A stretch of DNA of 6,002 bases from JAQBXX01 sp963925015. GTDB taxonomy: Bacteria > Pseudomonadota > Gammaproteobacteria > SURF-13. The notes under the pieces are model-generated. The model searched no databases and was not told the DNA's origin. It was given only the letters and a program-made list of their open reading frames with translations. The stretch spans positions 1-6,002 of the forward strand of contig CAWUTX010000111.1 in the NCBI GenBank assembly GCA_963925015.1. Direction: 5' to 3'. This document shows positions 5,547-6,002 of the stretch, piece after piece (position 1 is the first letter of the stretch; the number at the start of each line of letters is the position of its first letter). The translations under genes and the position numbers were made by a program.

Positions 5547-6002
5547 TTATGCCGCCGGCTGGCGTTCGTTGGGCACGGCCACTATCTGCAGAAACAGGCC
5601 GAGGCGCCGCACCACTTCGCAAAAGGCGTCGTACTCAACCGTCTTGGTAATGGAGGCCCCGCAGCCCAGTTCGTAGCAGTGCTCCACCTCGCACGGGTCA
5701 TCGGTGGTGGTCAGCATTACGATGGGGATGGTCTTGGTGCGCTCATCCATTTTAATCTGGCGCAAGGTTTCGATCTCGCCCATGCGCGGCATGTTGATGT
5801 CGAGCAGGATCACCAGCGGGGCAATGCGCTCGCGCCCGGCATAGGCGCCCTGGCAATGTACATGGTCGAGCGCCCCCTGGCCGTCCCTGGCCCAGATCAC
5901 CTCGTTGACGATGCCGGTGCGGCGCAGCTTGCGCTGCACCAGGGTGGCGTGCCCTTCATCATCTTCGACCAATAATATGGCGGTCGTTTCTGTGCCGGTC
6001 AT
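5547..6002 (-). CDS. Single-domain response regulator (Rcp1-like receiver)
   Basis: A 151-residue cytosolic receiver with no output domain, expected to take a phosphoryl group from a kinase and act by protein contact. The receiver landmarks are visible: the acidic cluster E13-D14-D15, the phospho-acceptor D68 in LLDINMPRM, T98/T99 after the fourth strand (VMLTTTDD), and K120. The long alpha2-beta3 segment and the TTTDDP/YELG pattern are typical of Rcp1-like receivers that serve as single-domain partners of hybrid or phytochrome kinases. Two positions are unusual: MPRMGE replaces the common MPxMDG, and K120 is followed by Thr instead of the usual cis-Pro. The ATG lies exactly at the window edge (6000-6002), so an upstream start or the promoter cannot be judged. 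It is the first gene seen of the operon and ends in TAA 20 bases before the hybrid kinase, its most likely partner. Family assignment is firm; function is inferred. Confidence 0.9.
   Translation of the reverse strand: MTGTETTAILLVEDDEGHATLVQRKLRRTGIVNEVIWARDGQGALDHVHCQGAYAGRERIAPLVILLDINMPRMGEIETLRQIKMDERTKTIPIVMLTTTDDPCEVEHCYELGCGASITKTVEYDAFCEVVRRLGLFLQIVAVPNERQPAA

Noticed and set aside
5521..5622. Longer start for the hybrid kinase at 5622
   Set aside because: It would overlap the upstream receiver gene by 76 bases and add a non-conserved Arg/Ala/Pro-rich leader; ATG 5526 or 5520 sits right before the receiver fold.
4900..5676. Plus-strand open frame of 258 codons
   Set aside because: Antisense to the receiver and H-box of the hybrid kinase; its sequence looks like the reverse reading of that gene.

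Overview
The window is one stretch of a signal-transduction operon. Every supportable gene is on the minus strand, so transcription runs from position 6002 down to 1. The DNA is moderately GC-rich, and the genes are packed with 2 to 26 base gaps or a 4-base overlap, mostly with clear Shine-Dalgarno sequences. Protein style (soluble kinases with an AHEINNPIG H-box, RpfG-type receivers, an HD-GYP domain, an MglA-like GTPase) suggests a Gram-negative bacterium, probably a proteobacterium. Nothing in the window fixes the genus.

Layout in transcription order: (1) 5547-6002, a single-domain receiver of the Rcp1-like type; (2) 4186-5526, a soluble hybrid kinase, receiver-HisKA-HATPase; (3) 2878-4175, a receiver/coiled-coil/HD-GYP cyclic-di-GMP phosphodiesterase whose frame is broken three times (a net 2-base loss near 4095-4106, an in-frame TGA at 3359-3361, and a 1-base gain near 3088-3092); (4) 2355-2867, a receiver with a coiled-coil tail and no output domain; (5) 1675-2343, an MglA-like small GTPase; (6) 437-1678, a second soluble histidine kinase; (7) 1-434, a receiver protein cut by the window edge. 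The operon is entered and left mid-way: no promoter, terminator, RNA gene, mobile element or CRISPR was seen, and no gene-free stretch exceeds 26 bases.

Inferred working model: two related cytosolic kinases phosphorylate a pool of four stand-alone or output-linked receivers (plus the kinase's own receiver). The two recognisable outputs are cyclic-di-GMP breakdown (HD-GYP) and a Ras-like polarity switch (the MglA-like GTPase). MglA proteins set cell polarity and motility direction in Myxococcus, partly through a receiver protein (RomR), so a phosphorelay/GTPase/c-di-GMP module for surface motility or pole selection is a reasonable hypothesis. It is not shown by the sequence. No MglB/roadblock partner is visible here. 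The broken HD-GYP gene is either a recent pseudogene or a victim of sequence errors, because its motifs remain intact on both sides of each lesion.
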